A stretch of DNA of 64,000 nt from assembly GCF_026262505.1 (NCBI RefSeq), contig NC_067207.1:33758082-33822081 (forward strand). Direction: 5' to 3'. Below are positions 1-8,451 of the stretch, one piece after another. This DNA comes from Trichomonas vaginalis G3. Taxonomy: Eukaryota > Parabasalia > Trichomonadida > Trichomonadidae. Numbering within the stretch: the first letter of the stretch is position 1; every line of letters starts with the position of its first letter. Made by a program: the position numbers and the translations under genes. Under the pieces are notes generated by a model. The model saw only the letters and a program-made list of their open reading frames with translations, ran no database searches and was not told where the DNA came from.

Positions 1-2668
1 TGGATTCATAGACGTATAAACAGCTCCTATAGGATATATTAAATCATATATGCTCATAACTCTATAAACATATTCTAAAGAACTTATGTCATTAAATACC
101 ATTTGGAATGTATCTCCCGGATGAAATGTTGCATTTGTTCCACTTTTATAATGTAATGTTAGTTCAATAGAATTATCCAAGAAAAATTCAAAAGTATCTG
201 GTTGAAGACCTCTAACAAATTCAAATGGAGTTGCTGGTTCACCATTTATAATTTCTGTTGTAAATGTCATTGTATCTGGTTTCGAAAATTTCTTTGTTAG
301 TTCTGCATCCACATAAGTTTTATCTGCTTTCTTATCTAACATTGTTGGTAGTTCATATGCTTCAAAGTTTCTGGCATGACTTTCAATGTTCCTGCAACTC
401 TTATCTAAACTGTTAAGAGTATCTTTTACGCTTGTACTTGGATTTTCTAATGGTGCACTTGAACCAAGGTCAAAGTTCAATATTATGTCGTCTGCTCTAA
501 CAGTAGTGAAGGATTTATGTGTATGGTTCTTGTCAGCTTTACTGTCTAATGTAGCTTGAAGTTCATTTATATCGGAGATGTTGTGTTTATGAGATTTCAA
601 AAACTTTGTTCATTGCTTCGAGTTCAACTTTGTCAGCTTTACTTTTAATAGCATCTTCAAACGTTATTTTTGCCTTAACTCTCAAAGTAAATCTTGGTTC
701 AACTAATACACCGTTAACATTGAAAGTAGAGGCATAAATTTCACCGGTATAACCAAATGCTTCTGGTGCTTTAGCTACATCATACTGTACAGTACAGCTT
801 ATGTCATAACCTTTAGCACGAATGTATTTATATCTTCTTTCATTAACATTTTTTGTCTTCGCTTCATCACTTCGTGTTAAATATCCATGGTAGTCCGTTA
901 TAATCTGTTCGTCTGAAGTTATATAATGAACATGGTTCTTGTCCGCTTTACTATTTAATGTAGCTTGAAGTTCATTTATATCGGAGATATTGTGTTTATG
1001 AGATTTCAAAACTTTGTTCATTGCGTCAAGTTCATTTTTGTCCGCTTTACTATTTAATGTAGCTTGAAGTTCATTTATATCGGAGATATTGTGTTTATGT
1101 TCTTTATCTGCTTTTTCGGCTAATTTCTCTTCTATCTCATTTATTTCAAGTTCATGCCTACCACCACCTCCCGAAGAAGTATTTTTCTTCAGCTCTTGAA
1201 GAACGTCCACTTCGCCATCTTTGGTGTCAATAATGAGACTTTGTGTTAAAACCTTTCCTGTCTTAATGGATGTTTGTAAAACTTCTTCTTCACCGTGTTC
1301 GGGGTCATGGTCGTCATCATATCTTGTGAAATCAGAGATGTTGTCATACATTAAGCATATCTGTCTCAAAAGTTCTGCTATTTGAAACTGGAACGAAAGA
1401 TATACAGAACTTTCATCATCTCCTAAAGTCAAGTCTGCTTTCTTAAGTATTTCTTGAATGTATGCAATGAGAACAGAGTACCTTGGAAAATATTCGAACA
1501 ATATTTCATTAGCTGTTGGTTTTGGTGGTTCTTCTGGAGTTTCTGTTGTTTCAGTTCCTTCTGTTGGAGTTTCTGCATCTCTTGACTTCAATGCTCTTGC
1601 TCTCAAAGACCTAAATGTTAGAGCACCGGGTTTTACAAAGGACTTTATAAATGCTTTAATAGTTCCTGGTAAGTTATTGTTAGCATTAAGTAAGTTCCTT
1701 ATGCTTCCATCATGTACGTCCATAGCACTATGTAAAAAATCTATACTTTTCTTGTAGTCAGCAATAGACTGACTGTGATTTTTTAAAGATTTGTCAATAC
1801 CTTTAAGCCAATCTTCATGCATGTCTGATACTGAGCCAAGAATATCATTTGCTTCCTTTAGTGTATTTTGTGCTTGTCGTAAAGTATCCAATCCCGTACG
1901 TGCATTGTTTGCTATACGTCTTACAGTATCTATTTGACTCCTTGTTTCTTGCATCCAACCAGATAAAGTTTTAATAGTATCCGAACCATTTGAAATGAAG
2001 TTCAAAGCATTTTTAACGTCATTTAAAACTTCTTCACCAAGTACTGCCCATATCTTTCCGATTTGGTATTGAAGAACTCCATATGAAGCAGCTGTTAAAC
2101 CAGTATTTATAAGGTCCCATATCCATGATTTAGCAGTTTTTCCATCCTTTCCATCCTTTCCATCCAAACCGTTTTCGCCTTGAGGTCCTTGTATTCCTTG
2201 TATTCCTTGTATTCCTTGTGGTCCTTGAGGTCCGGTGTCACCCTTCTCTCCTTTCAGTTCATCTTTATGTTCGTTATAATATTCTAATGTCATAAGGTGT
2301 ACATCATTACTGCTACCAGCAACGCCAAGAATTTGTTTCTCATTCATGACTAAATTCTTTAAGCATTTAATGTTGTCGTCAAATCGAAAGCTCTTTAACA
2401 ATTCAATGAGAACATTCAGTACTTTCACTAATGAGGCATCTACTGTAGAATTTATATATTGCACCGTTCCATCATTATGATAGGAACCTTGCTTGTTGTA
2501 ATGAATGGGTCATAAGTGTTAAAAGTATCGAAATCAATGACTTTTTTTAGTTTTTCCATCGTCAATGACTAAATCATTGCCTTCAATGGTTAAAGTTGAG
2601 TTTTCGTTTACTAGTTCATGTGCTCTTCTTGCTTCATTTGTTTCATACGCATATGCAGCAATAGTCAT
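1..2668 (-). pseudogene. Fibre gene with collagen-like segment (copy A), broken and cut by window edge
   Basis: Fossil gene for a tail-fibre or receptor-binding-like protein of the element. The start is chosen at 2668, where MTIAAYAYE matches the start of the copy B counterpart. A run of about a dozen Gly-X-Y triplets (GDTGPQGPQGIQG and similar) lies near 2150-2250. Helical segments follow, then repeats of the type SHKHNISDINELQATL-SKADK, typical of phage fibre shafts. Toward position 1 a YPIGAVYTSM segment marks the start of a phage collar-like tip domain. The distal half closely matches copy B whereas the proximal half is unrelated to it. About two breaks. Divergent from the penton-like gene across a 17-bp spacer. 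Confidence 0.75.
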
Positions 2669-2685
2669 ATTTTAATGAGAATAAA
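2669..2685. promoter_or_regulatory. 17-bp divergent gene spacer, likely bidirectional promoter
   Basis: The spacer ATTTTAATGAGAATAAA separates two divergent start codons. The identical 17 bp separates the same genes in copy B (58908..58924). Related spacers stand at 5615, 18995 and 34594. Both promoters must lie here or inside coding sequence, so the function is inferred from position and conservation. Confidence 0.55.
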
Positions 2686-3462
2686 ATGTTGTTCTATTTG
2701 CAAAGTACAGACCCAAACGAATACGGAATAGTAAAGCTACAAACAAACTTAGGTCTTCAGAATGAAGCACTTGCTTTCAGAGTTGTTGACTTCAATACTA
2801 TCGCAACTTTTGTCATAACAGATGAAACAGATTTCATGGAGTTTGAAATAGATGGAAAGAAGCACGAAATAAGATTTCACAATAATGTAGAATATAAGAT
2901 GGAAAATTAGCTGGAGTGTTAAATGCTCTCATAAATACTACAATAAACAAGGATAACGAAGAAAACTTAATGAATGTTAAACTTATTGCAGGAGTTTTGA
3001 AGTTCAGTTATGCAAAGGAGTTTAAGATAACACGAATGAGTCATAGAGTTCAATTGCTTCTGGGTGCATAACCATATGACATTTCCTTTGAAAAGTGTTG
3101 ACAAAAACGATTGAGATGAAATCTGTTCCATACGTATGTTATGGTAATTGTTTGTACATTGAGTCTAAATAGCTAATGTCACAGGCATTTCAGGAGTTAA
3201 TAGTAAAGGTTCAGTAGAATATAAGTCTTTCTGTTATGCAGTCAATTCAATGTTCATTCCAAACGTTCCTGTCATAGCAACTCATTTAGGTAAATGGTTC
3301 GCATTAGTCCTCATAATTTGAAAGACATGCAATTCAGACTTGTTGACTTTCAAGGCGAAGCCTGTAGAACTGAAGCACCAGTGCGAATGACTGTTGAAGT
3401 TGACTTTTTAGAAAATATTAAATGCAACAGCTTACAAGAGAACTCAGAGCTAAAAATATAAA
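2686..3462 (+). pseudogene. Penton-like (single jelly-roll) structural protein, copy A, broken
   Basis: Fossil of a virion-type structural gene beginning MLFYLQSTDPNEYG. The copy B equivalent starts at 58925. Near its end the sequence reads LVDFQGEPVELKAP, a strand pattern also seen in the element C protein at 33208..33888 (LVDANFVPVKLLCP); such segments are typical of the last strands of jelly-roll minor capsid proteins. On this basis I infer a penton or minor-capsid role. It is divergent from the fibre gene and overlaps a small downstream gene. Several breaks. Confidence 0.5.
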
Positions 3463-3692
3463 GTATGAATGTTATGTATTAGGTCATGAACTTTGGTTGT
3501 TGCTGTTTGATGAAACAAATGAATTAGTTTATGTCAGTCAAGAGAACAGAAAAAGGCGTCAAAGGCGCCGAGCGCAAAGCGCTATATTGTGTTAGTGAAA
3601 ACTGCACCAAGTCAATAAGATTAGGTTTGCATTATGAAGATGAGTTCGATACTGTTGAAGAAGTTTTGGATAGATATTACAAATTGCTTTAA
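3422..3692 (+). pseudogene. Small gene of unknown function (about 80 aa), copy A, broken, carries a hairpin insertion
   Basis: The reading begins MQQLTRELRAKNIKYECYVLG and ends EEVLDRYYKLL. It overlaps the end of the penton-like gene, and the copy B counterpart is at 59660..59897. I do not recognise a family. The notable point is a 28-bp GC-rich double hairpin at 3555..3582 that is absent from copy B. A few breaks. Confidence 0.45.
3555..3582. repeat. Double-hairpin mini-element, present in A and absent in B
   Basis: Two adjacent GC-rich hairpins: a 15-bp unit GGCGTCAAAGGCGCC, spacer GA, and an 11-bp unit GCGCAAAGCGC. In copy B the flanks join directly (about 59788), so this is a clean insertion. 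It has the same architecture as the units at 45658, 50682, 54515, 54720 and 62811. Confidence 0.75.
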
Positions 3693-3820
3693 TTTACTAA
3701 AACATATTTCAAACAAAGTTTATATTCTGTTGAAAGTTTGTTATATTCATTCGAATATTTATACTTTAAACTCAACTCCTGTAGTTCCTGGTGTTTCAAT
3801 GATGCGGATGTTACCTATTT

Positions 3821-4303
3821 TCATGAATGGTGGCTTTGACCACAGCATTCGATTTCAGGGTCGAGATAGTCAATGACACATTGTTTCCCTGTTATTCGTG
3901 ATATAACATTTTCAAGGTCCTCCTTTGTTAGAATTATTTGGTTCTTGCTTATAAGATTTGTCAAAAGCTTCTTATCGTCTTTGAGTAAAATTGTTTGGTA
4001 TAACTGAAGAAGGTAATGGTCTACGTTATCTGAAGGATTTGTTTGAACATTTGTGTAAGGGTTGTCGTTGGCTTCTCTTGAAAGAATTTGGTCCAGTGGT
4101 GGATACTCTAACTTAACATCTGATGTAGCGTTAGCGTTTGAAGCTGAGTTTAAATTCACGGATTTCAGTTCTGGTTCTTTTTCTTTCAAACACTCTGAAC
4201 TATAGTTCTTTATGACAATATTGTTTGTCGTTCGTGAGTCAACATTTGATGTTGGTTCAATTGGAACATTAACGGCACCAGCTAAGATGGATTTGCTTCT
4301 CAT
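3821..4303 (-). CDS. Conserved element protein ending in ECCG, unknown function (copy A)
   Basis: 160 residues, open, starting MRSKSILAGAVNVP. The N-terminal half is low-complexity and Asn/Ser-rich. The C-terminal part (about residues 100-155) has helical segments ending DPEIECCG. It is nearly identical to the copy B gene at 60024..60500 and shows the same C-terminal pattern as the element C protein at 34012..34593 (EPDIACCG). It therefore belongs to a family kept in both element types. Divergent from the gene at 4329, as its C homologue is from the gene at 34612. A virion or assembly role is only a guess from neighbours. Confidence 0.6.
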   Translation of the reverse strand: MRSKSILAGAVNVPIEPTSNVDSRTTNNIVIKNYSSECLKEKEPELKSVNLNSASNANATSDVKLEYPPLDQILSREANDNPYTNVQTNPSDNVDHYLLQLYQTILLKDDKKLLTNLISKNQIILTKEDLENVISRITGKQCVIDYLDPEIECCGQSHHS

Positions 4304-4328
4304 TTCATATAGAATAAAAACCTTTTAT
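4304..4328. promoter_or_regulatory. 25-bp divergent spacer with AGAATAAAAA core
   Basis: The spacer contains TTCATATAGAATAAAAACC and separates the start codons at 4303 and 4329. It shares the AGAATAAAA core with the spacers at 2669, 18995 and 34594. It is inferred to be a bidirectional promoter. Confidence 0.45.
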
Positions 4329-4730
4329 ATGTATGAAATGAACAATATACTCGACAAGGGTTTGAATGTAAAGCTAACGAATGAAAATATTGTTGAATTC
4401 ACTGAGACAGGAGCTGTGTATAAAGATGTAGAACTACTGAACAAAAGAGCTAAGGGAAGAAGCAGGAACATGAACAAAGGGTGGAAGCCTATAAAAATTT
4501 ATGTCAATGATGGCTCAGGAGGTTCAAACATAAAGTATGCAGAAAGTTATAGAGTTTATGCTCTCAAAGGTGAAAAGCCTTCATTTAAGAACAGCTATTC
4601 TAACGCATATCCTCAAAAGCTAACGGATGGAGAAGTGGATGATATGAATGACAGCAAAAATATTAACAGAAATGGCGACAGAGATGCATGGAATTTGTTT
4701 ACCATCAGTCAATTGAAGGTTAAACTTTAA
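4329..4730 (+). CDS. Small element protein, unknown function (copy A)
   Basis: 133 residues starting MYEMNNILDKG (a second Met at codon 4 is also possible). A longer reading to 4212 would run antisense through the neighbouring gene, so I reject it. The middle is basic (RAKGRSRN), followed by a Gly/Ser-rich stretch, and the end is acidic to polar. The last four bases overlap the convergent ATPase gene. Copy B has a broken equivalent at 60532..60925. By position it corresponds to the element C gene at 34612..35031. No recognised domain. Confidence 0.55.
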   Translation: MYEMNNILDKGLNVKLTNENIVEFTETGAVYKDVELLNKRAKGRSRNMNKGWKPIKIYVNDGSGGSNIKYAESYRVYALKGEKPSFKNSYSNAYPQKLTDGEVDDMNDSKNINRNGDRDAWNLFTISQLKVKL

Positions 4731-5614
4731 AACAATGTTGGTCGTTCCCATGGAATATTTTTGACTTTAATGGTATTAGTCATGATATGAATCTCAAGGT
4801 ATGAACGAGGAGAGATGAGAGACTTATATGCTTCCCAAATTTCTTCAAAAGGTAATGTTATACCTGACTGTTTCCAAATGAGTTCAATATCATAACGTGA
4901 GAAACCTTGAAAGATAACGAAGTCAGTTATGAGACGTTTTATGTTTAAAGCTAAAAACCTCCATGTTTGCATAAGTATTGCTACAGTTAAGTGGTAATGT
5001 CTGACTTTAGTAATGATGTTAGCTAATGGTGAGTCTGGTTTTGACACTAAACCTTTTCCGGCGAAGTCGTCGCAAACGAGCAGAGTGTTTGAAGGATATT
5101 TTTTGAAGGGGTATTTTGAAAGTTTTGATAGAATGTAGTTTGTCAGTCGTTTCATATCGTAAACTCCTGAGTACTGACGTAAGTGGTGTTTGTCAATAAT
5201 TCTTTCCATCTCCTCAGAAGTCTTTTGCATTCCTGACTGTATAAATTCAACGATGGCATAATATTTCCTCTTACGTCGAATGTAACGTTGAAGAAATTCA
5301 ATGAGTTCACTGTCTGGAACTTTAACGACAGAGGCTTGAACTTTTGACATAAATGTTTTCGCTGTTGAGTCCATAGAGTCTGAAGTTGCTGATATAATGA
5401 TTTGGTCATAATATGAGTCATTTCCTAAACGTTCTGTTATGAGTATATGACGAATGAGGTTAAATGTCTTACCTGAACCCATCTTTCCACAATAGAAATA
5501 AACACCATTTGAACAGAACTCATAGTCCTTACTGAAAGGAAGAATGAGAGAAGAGTTAAGTTTGTCTGTAGTTTCATTCATGTCTTCATCTACGTCATGT
5601 ATTAAATGCTTCAT
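4727..5614 (-). CDS. A32-type genome-packaging ATPase (copy A)
   Basis: 295 residues, open. Walker A is GKMGSGKT at about residues 43-50 and a Walker B-like strand is LLVCDDFAG at about 180-188. This is the FtsK/HerA-type packaging ATPase found in Polintons, virophages and large DNA viruses, which drives DNA into the capsid. The protein is identical to that of copy B (60923..61810) although the DNA differs at 20 or more silent sites. The element C homologue at 30106..30981 is clearly diverged (APPGSGKT, LLILDDFAS). Divergent from the structural gene at 5631 across 16 bp. Confidence 0.88.
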   Translation of the reverse strand: MKHLIHDVDEDMNETTDKLNSSLILPFSKDYEFCSNGVYFYCGKMGSGKTFNLIRHILITERLGNDSYYDQIIISATSDSMDSTAKTFMSKVQASVVKVPDSELIEFLQRYIRRKRKYYAIVEFIQSGMQKTSEEMERIIDKHHLRQYSGVYDMKRLTNYILSKLSKYPFKKYPSNTLLVCDDFAGKGLVSKPDSPLANIITKVRHYHLTVAILMQTWRFLALNIKRLITDFVIFQGFSRYDIELIWKQSGITLPFEEIWEAYKSLISPRSYLEIHIMTNTIKVKNIPWERPTLF

Positions 5615-5630
5615 TTTATCTCCATTAAAA
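5615..5630. promoter_or_regulatory. 16-bp divergent spacer between ATPase and structural gene
   Basis: TTTATCTCCATTAAAA lies between two divergent ATGs and is identical in copy B (61811..61826). It is inferred to be a compact bidirectional promoter. Confidence 0.5.
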
Positions 5631-6512
5631 ATGCAAGTCAGAAATATTCAGAACATAGCACCGAGTCTAACTGACAAGAGTATAAAGATATACTATGAAC
5701 ACGTTATGATGAAACCTACCAAAATTCAAGAAAGTCAGTATACTTATGAATATCCAAGGCACTGGGTAGAGTATGTAGGAGGTGAGAAAGCTATTGAAAT
5801 CAGACAGGTTCGAAGTATTCCAGCAGGAAGAACAATATTATTGAAGAACTTTAATGTTTTGAGGTATAATGATGAAACAAAGAAGCAAGATAGTTTTCCT
5901 GTTGCTGTGTATGTGAACCTAGACACAGGAGATGACATGAAAGTTTTTAACACAAAGCTTCAAACGGTAGTGAGAGAACAACTGACTGCGGAAGGACATC
6001 CATTACCTTCAGAAGTTAGCATAGCATATAATTTTGAAACAAACTCAATAGATTTTAAAGTCATCTCTGCAAAGAAGTCAGGTTTTACATTTAATGAAGC
6101 AGATGTATATTCGAATGAAAACTTCAAAGCTATTGCATGGTTAGATAATGACGATTGCTTTAAGAAAATATTTAAATTCAGTGACTCAAAGATGTCAATA
6201 GATGACCTTCGTGGAATGTTACCATCGACGTTTACAGTTGAAGGTTCAGCAGGATTGCTTACAAGATTGTCAATTGGTGGTATTTGGTCTCGTGAGAACA
6301 TTGTTATAAAATCCAGTATAAGTGAATTTGCTGAAGAATCTATATTATGTCTTTCAAACTACATGTATTCGCCACCGAAGCATTATAGTATAACAAACTT
6401 TGTCAGTAAGTTTAACATAAGACTTGTCGAACCTTCTTCAATGAAAGATGTTGTGCTACCTAAAGATGGAAAGGATGGACTCATTATTGAGATGATTTTA
6501 ATAGCATATTAA
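5631..6512 (+). CDS. Structural-type protein with YEYPRHW motif (copy A)
   Basis: 293 residues. The start at 5631 (MQVRNIQNIAPS) follows the conserved 16-bp spacer; the longer upstream reading is antisense to the ATPase. Residues about 35-65 read YTYEYPRHWVEYVGG-KAIEIRQVRSI. The same pattern (aromatic, P, W, then KxIGxR or KAIxIR) occurs in the structural-type genes at 46177 and 18994, which suggests a shared capsid-associated family. The body is beta-rich and lacks membrane segments. The stop codon abuts the next start as TAAATG. Copy B carries a broken version. The virion role is inferred, possibly minor capsid or penton. Confidence 0.55.
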   Translation: MQVRNIQNIAPSLTDKSIKIYYEHVMMKPTKIQESQYTYEYPRHWVEYVGGEKAIEIRQVRSIPAGRTILLKNFNVLRYNDETKKQDSFPVAVYVNLDTGDDMKVFNTKLQTVVREQLTAEGHPLPSEVSIAYNFETNSIDFKVISAKKSGFTFNEADVYSNENFKAIAWLDNDDCFKKIFKFSDSKMSIDDLRGMLPSTFTVEGSAGLLTRLSIGGIWSRENIVIKSSISEFAEESILCLSNYMYSPPKHYSITNFVSKFNIRLVEPSSMKDVVLPKDGKDGLIIEMILIAY

Positions 6513-6710
6513 ATGAGCTTGTTCTTGAAGGTCATTCATGATGAAATAACTGTTGTAGAAGATGTTAGCAATTGTTCAGACATTTTGAAGCGAATAGATG
6601 ATATAAGAAAGAAGTTTATGAATGAGAATGTTTATGTTTCATTGACTTTCTCCAGTAACGAGAACTTTTATGAGATAATATTGAAGAGAGATGATTTTAA
6701 TATGGTGTAA
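6513..6710 (+). CDS. Small element protein (65 aa), copy A
   Basis: Starts MSLFLKVIHDEITVVED immediately after the preceding stop (TAAATG) and ends against the next gene in the same way. It is short, acidic and has no recognised domain. In copy B the same gene carries a double-hairpin insertion. The abutting layout suggests it is expressed from signals inside the upstream gene or from a shared transcript. Confidence 0.55.
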   Translation: MSLFLKVIHDEITVVEDVSNCSDILKRIDDIRKKFMNENVYVSLTFSSNENFYEIILKRDDFNMV

Positions 6711-7223
6711 ATGGTAGCTTGGGCAGCTTTAGGCGCAATGGGAACAAAAGCATTAGCATTTGGAGCAAAAGCACTTGGAGCTTATGACGCAGTAAATAAA
6801 ATGAGTGGAGGAAGAGTTTCGAAGACATTAGATGCAAATAAAGGAAAGATTGGAGGCTGGGTTGCAAAGAAGTTAAGATTAAATAAAATAGGACTCATAA
6901 ATAAAGCATCCAATTTGGTTGCGACTGAGTCAGAAAATGCTTTAGGAAAGGACGATGAGTTTGCAAAACACGCAAAAGACTTTAATGACCAGATGAAAGG
7001 TGAAACAATGCATTTAAATAGAGTCGATGGAACTCTTCCTCCACCAGTAGTTCTTCCGTATGGTCCCTATGGAATGTATGGAAACCCTTACGAAAGACCA
7101 TTTGACCCATTGACTGGTGGAAGTAATTGGTATCATTACGGACGAAGAAGAAAGACAGTCAAGTTGGAGACAGACGTGAAGAAAGCAACTAAAAAGAAAC
7201 CAAGGAAGAGAGTTATAAAGTAA
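6711..7223 (+). CDS. Gly/Ala-rich minor virion-type protein (copy A)
   Basis: 170 residues. The N-terminus (MVAWAALGAMGTKALAFGAKALGA) is an amphipathic Gly/Ala-rich helix of the kind seen in membrane-active or core-associated minor capsid proteins. A central basic region follows, then a Pro/Gly/Tyr-rich stretch (PYGPYGMYGNPYERP), and a strongly basic tail (KKATKKKPRKRV) suited to DNA binding. Element C has two decayed genes with similar starts (17904, MGFFSSIGNFF; 21581, MGLFGALAGVA). The function is inferred from composition. A broken equivalent lies in copy B. Confidence 0.5.
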   Translation: MVAWAALGAMGTKALAFGAKALGAYDAVNKMSGGRVSKTLDANKGKIGGWVAKKLRLNKIGLINKASNLVATESENALGKDDEFAKHAKDFNDQMKGETMHLNRVDGTLPPPVVLPYGPYGMYGNPYERPFDPLTGGSNWYHYGRRRKTVKLETDVKKATKKKPRKRVIK

Positions 7224-7229
7224 TGAATT

Positions 7230-7283
7230 CAACGGGTGAAAAAAGAGGTGAAAAAACAGGTGAGATCTCACCACTTCACCTAA
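7230..7283. repeat. Palindromic intergenic block, GGTGA type
   Basis: GGTGAAAAAAGAGGTG-type repeats are followed by GAGATCTCACC and CTTCACCTAAA, forming a long imperfect hairpin between genes. The same architecture occurs at about 23958, 25144, 25300, 26278, 27332, 27511, 39947, three times at 40172-40400, and at 63459. It may act as a 3'-end or insulating structure. Confidence 0.6.
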
Positions 7284-7357
7284 ATTTATTTTTGCGCTAT
7301 GTTTTCATACGTGTGAGGGTGGTGATATCATTAATTTTTAAGTTTATTTTTATATAA

Positions 7358-7642
7358 ATGACAGAACAAAAGCAACTCATACAAATCAAAACATATAACA
7401 AACATACATTTAAACATTTATTCTTCCTTCCTGAGCATAACATGTTCTTTCAAATACATCCGAGACCAGTTGACTTTTCATTGACTGTGTATAAAGATAG
7501 AAATAGTTATATCATTAAACCATACGATGACGAAGGTAAGTTATGTAAATTGTACGTTAAGAAGTTAGAGAAAGTTTATGGCTTCAAGTATGACTACAAT
7601 AGGGTTAACACTGATGATGAAGATATTGAGGAAAATTTATGA
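7358..7642 (+). CDS. Terminal-repeat gene, diverged allele (copy A)
   Basis: 94 residues starting MTEQKQLIQIKTYNKHTFKHLFF, with an acidic C-terminus (NTDDEDIEENL). It is clearly related to the 106-aa protein encoded at both ends of copy B (IEITNYNGHEFKNLFF) but only distantly, although the DNA just upstream is nearly identical in A and B. The gene sits within the terminal inverted repeat region, so a full copy of the element would carry it twice. No known domain; a role in end recognition or replication is possible but unproven. Confidence 0.55.
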   Translation: MTEQKQLIQIKTYNKHTFKHLFFLPEHNMFFQIHPRPVDFSLTVYKDRNSYIIKPYDDEGKLCKLYVKKLEKVYGFKYDYNRVNTDDEDIEENL

Positions 7643-7863
7643 GAACATTAGTGAAGTCGTTAGTGAGAACGATAGTGAGAACGTTTATTTTTTACATTAG
7701 TGAGTTCGTTAGTGAAGTGGTTGGCGGCTTTGTAAATATTTAAGGTTAAGTTAGTTTTTGCGTTCGTGTTGTAAAATATACGTTACTGGTTTTGTAAATA
7801 TTTAAGGTTATATTGAGTAAGGTGGAACGCAGTGCCGCCGTACCCAACTTAACCATACTAACT
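7643..7863. repeat. Right tip of terminal inverted repeat, copy A
   Basis: The tip contains several copies of a TTAGTGAAGTCGTTAGTGAG-like unit and two TAAATATTTAAGGTTA boxes. It then has a block that reads, on the reverse strand, AGTTAGTAT followed by GGGTACGGCGGCACTGCG. It aligns without gaps to the left tip of copy B over the last 80 or so bases. Any target duplication would begin AATGTA just outside, but the other side is not in the window. Confidence 0.7.
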
Positions 7864-8451
7864 AATGTAGGTACTGAAAATATTGTATCTACATTAAGAA
7901 AAGGAGAAGTCAAAGTTGGTTTATCTGCAAAAAGATCAGAAACTTCTGCAAAAGGAACAGTTCAAACTTTATTTTCAGTATCGAACAAGAACCTGACATA
8001 TAAGTACAGTAGAGATAAATATATTGACTTCACTTTCGCAGGCACGAACGAATATCCTAGTTACAATCATCCTGAAAAAGAAGGAACAACTGGTGCTTCC
8101 ATTGGTGCGAAGTTTATGGCTACAACAAGTATAACTGATACAGCTGGAAGTGGAAAAACAAGTTTCTCAGGTGATGTCAAAATTTCATGGGAACCAACCG
8201 CAGATGCTTCTGCTGATGAAAAAGAAGAATTCCTAATTCCAGAGTTCACTGCAACATTGTCAACTAAAGGTGGTGCATTCACCAAGGATAATGTTGATCA
8301 GAAATTCCCTGGTGGATTCCCATGGTGGGGAATTTTATTGATTGTTATTGCTGTCATCATTGTGATTGCAGTTGTTGTAGTAGTAGTCCTTTTCTTATTC
8401 GTATTCAAGAAGGATGATGGTAAATCTGCAGAGCCAGATGATAAAGTCTAA
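7864..8451 (+). pseudogene. Host surface protein, 3' part, interrupted by copy A
   Basis: The frame runs open out of the element tip and has no ATG near the junction, so this is the 3' remainder of a larger gene. It encodes about 160 residues of Ser/Thr-rich, probably extracellular sequence, then a long hydrophobic segment (WWGILLIVIAVIIVIAV and onward, about 28 residues) and a short charged cytoplasmic tail KKDDGKSAEPDDKV. One transmembrane helix with a short tail is the usual layout of trichomonad surface antigens. The stop lies in TAAA, fitting the trichomonad poly(A) signal. The 5' part should lie left of copy A, outside the window. Confidence 0.6.

Larger units (their letters stand above)
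1..7863 (+). mobile_element. Maverick/Polinton copy A, right-hand part
   Basis: This is the right portion of a Polinton-type virus-like element; its left part lies before the window. The visible gene order is fibre, penton-like protein, small genes, A32-type packaging ATPase, structural protein, glycine/alanine-rich minor protein and a terminal gene. The same order and closely matching DNA occur in copy B from about 58.9 kb onward. The right tip is placed at 7863 because the reverse complement starts AGTTAGTAT and then carries a GTACGGC-type block, exactly as the left tip of copy B does. Treated as a fossil: the visible part has a few breaks, mostly in its left 3.7 kb. It is probably young, given the close match to B. 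Confidence 0.88.

Noticed and set aside
1458-1757. Plus-strand open frame of 99 aa opposite the fibre gene, and similar antisense frames elsewhere
   Set aside because: They mirror real genes on the other strand, have no upstream motif and are not kept between copies A and B.
1-2668. Bacterial or phage contamination, suggested by collagen-like and phage collar-type fibre sequences
   Set aside because: The fibre genes lie inside elements that also have Polinton capsid, ATPase, PolB and integrase genes, flank host genes and repeat in the window. Such fibres are plausible cargo of the elements.
4212-4328. N-terminal extension of the 4329 gene
   Set aside because: It runs antisense through the well-conserved divergent gene at 3821..4303 and across their shared spacer.
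7813-7863. Start of the surface-protein gene in the element tip
   Set aside because: The only start there would be TTG, and this stretch aligns to the tip of copy B, so it is element sequence read through by chance.
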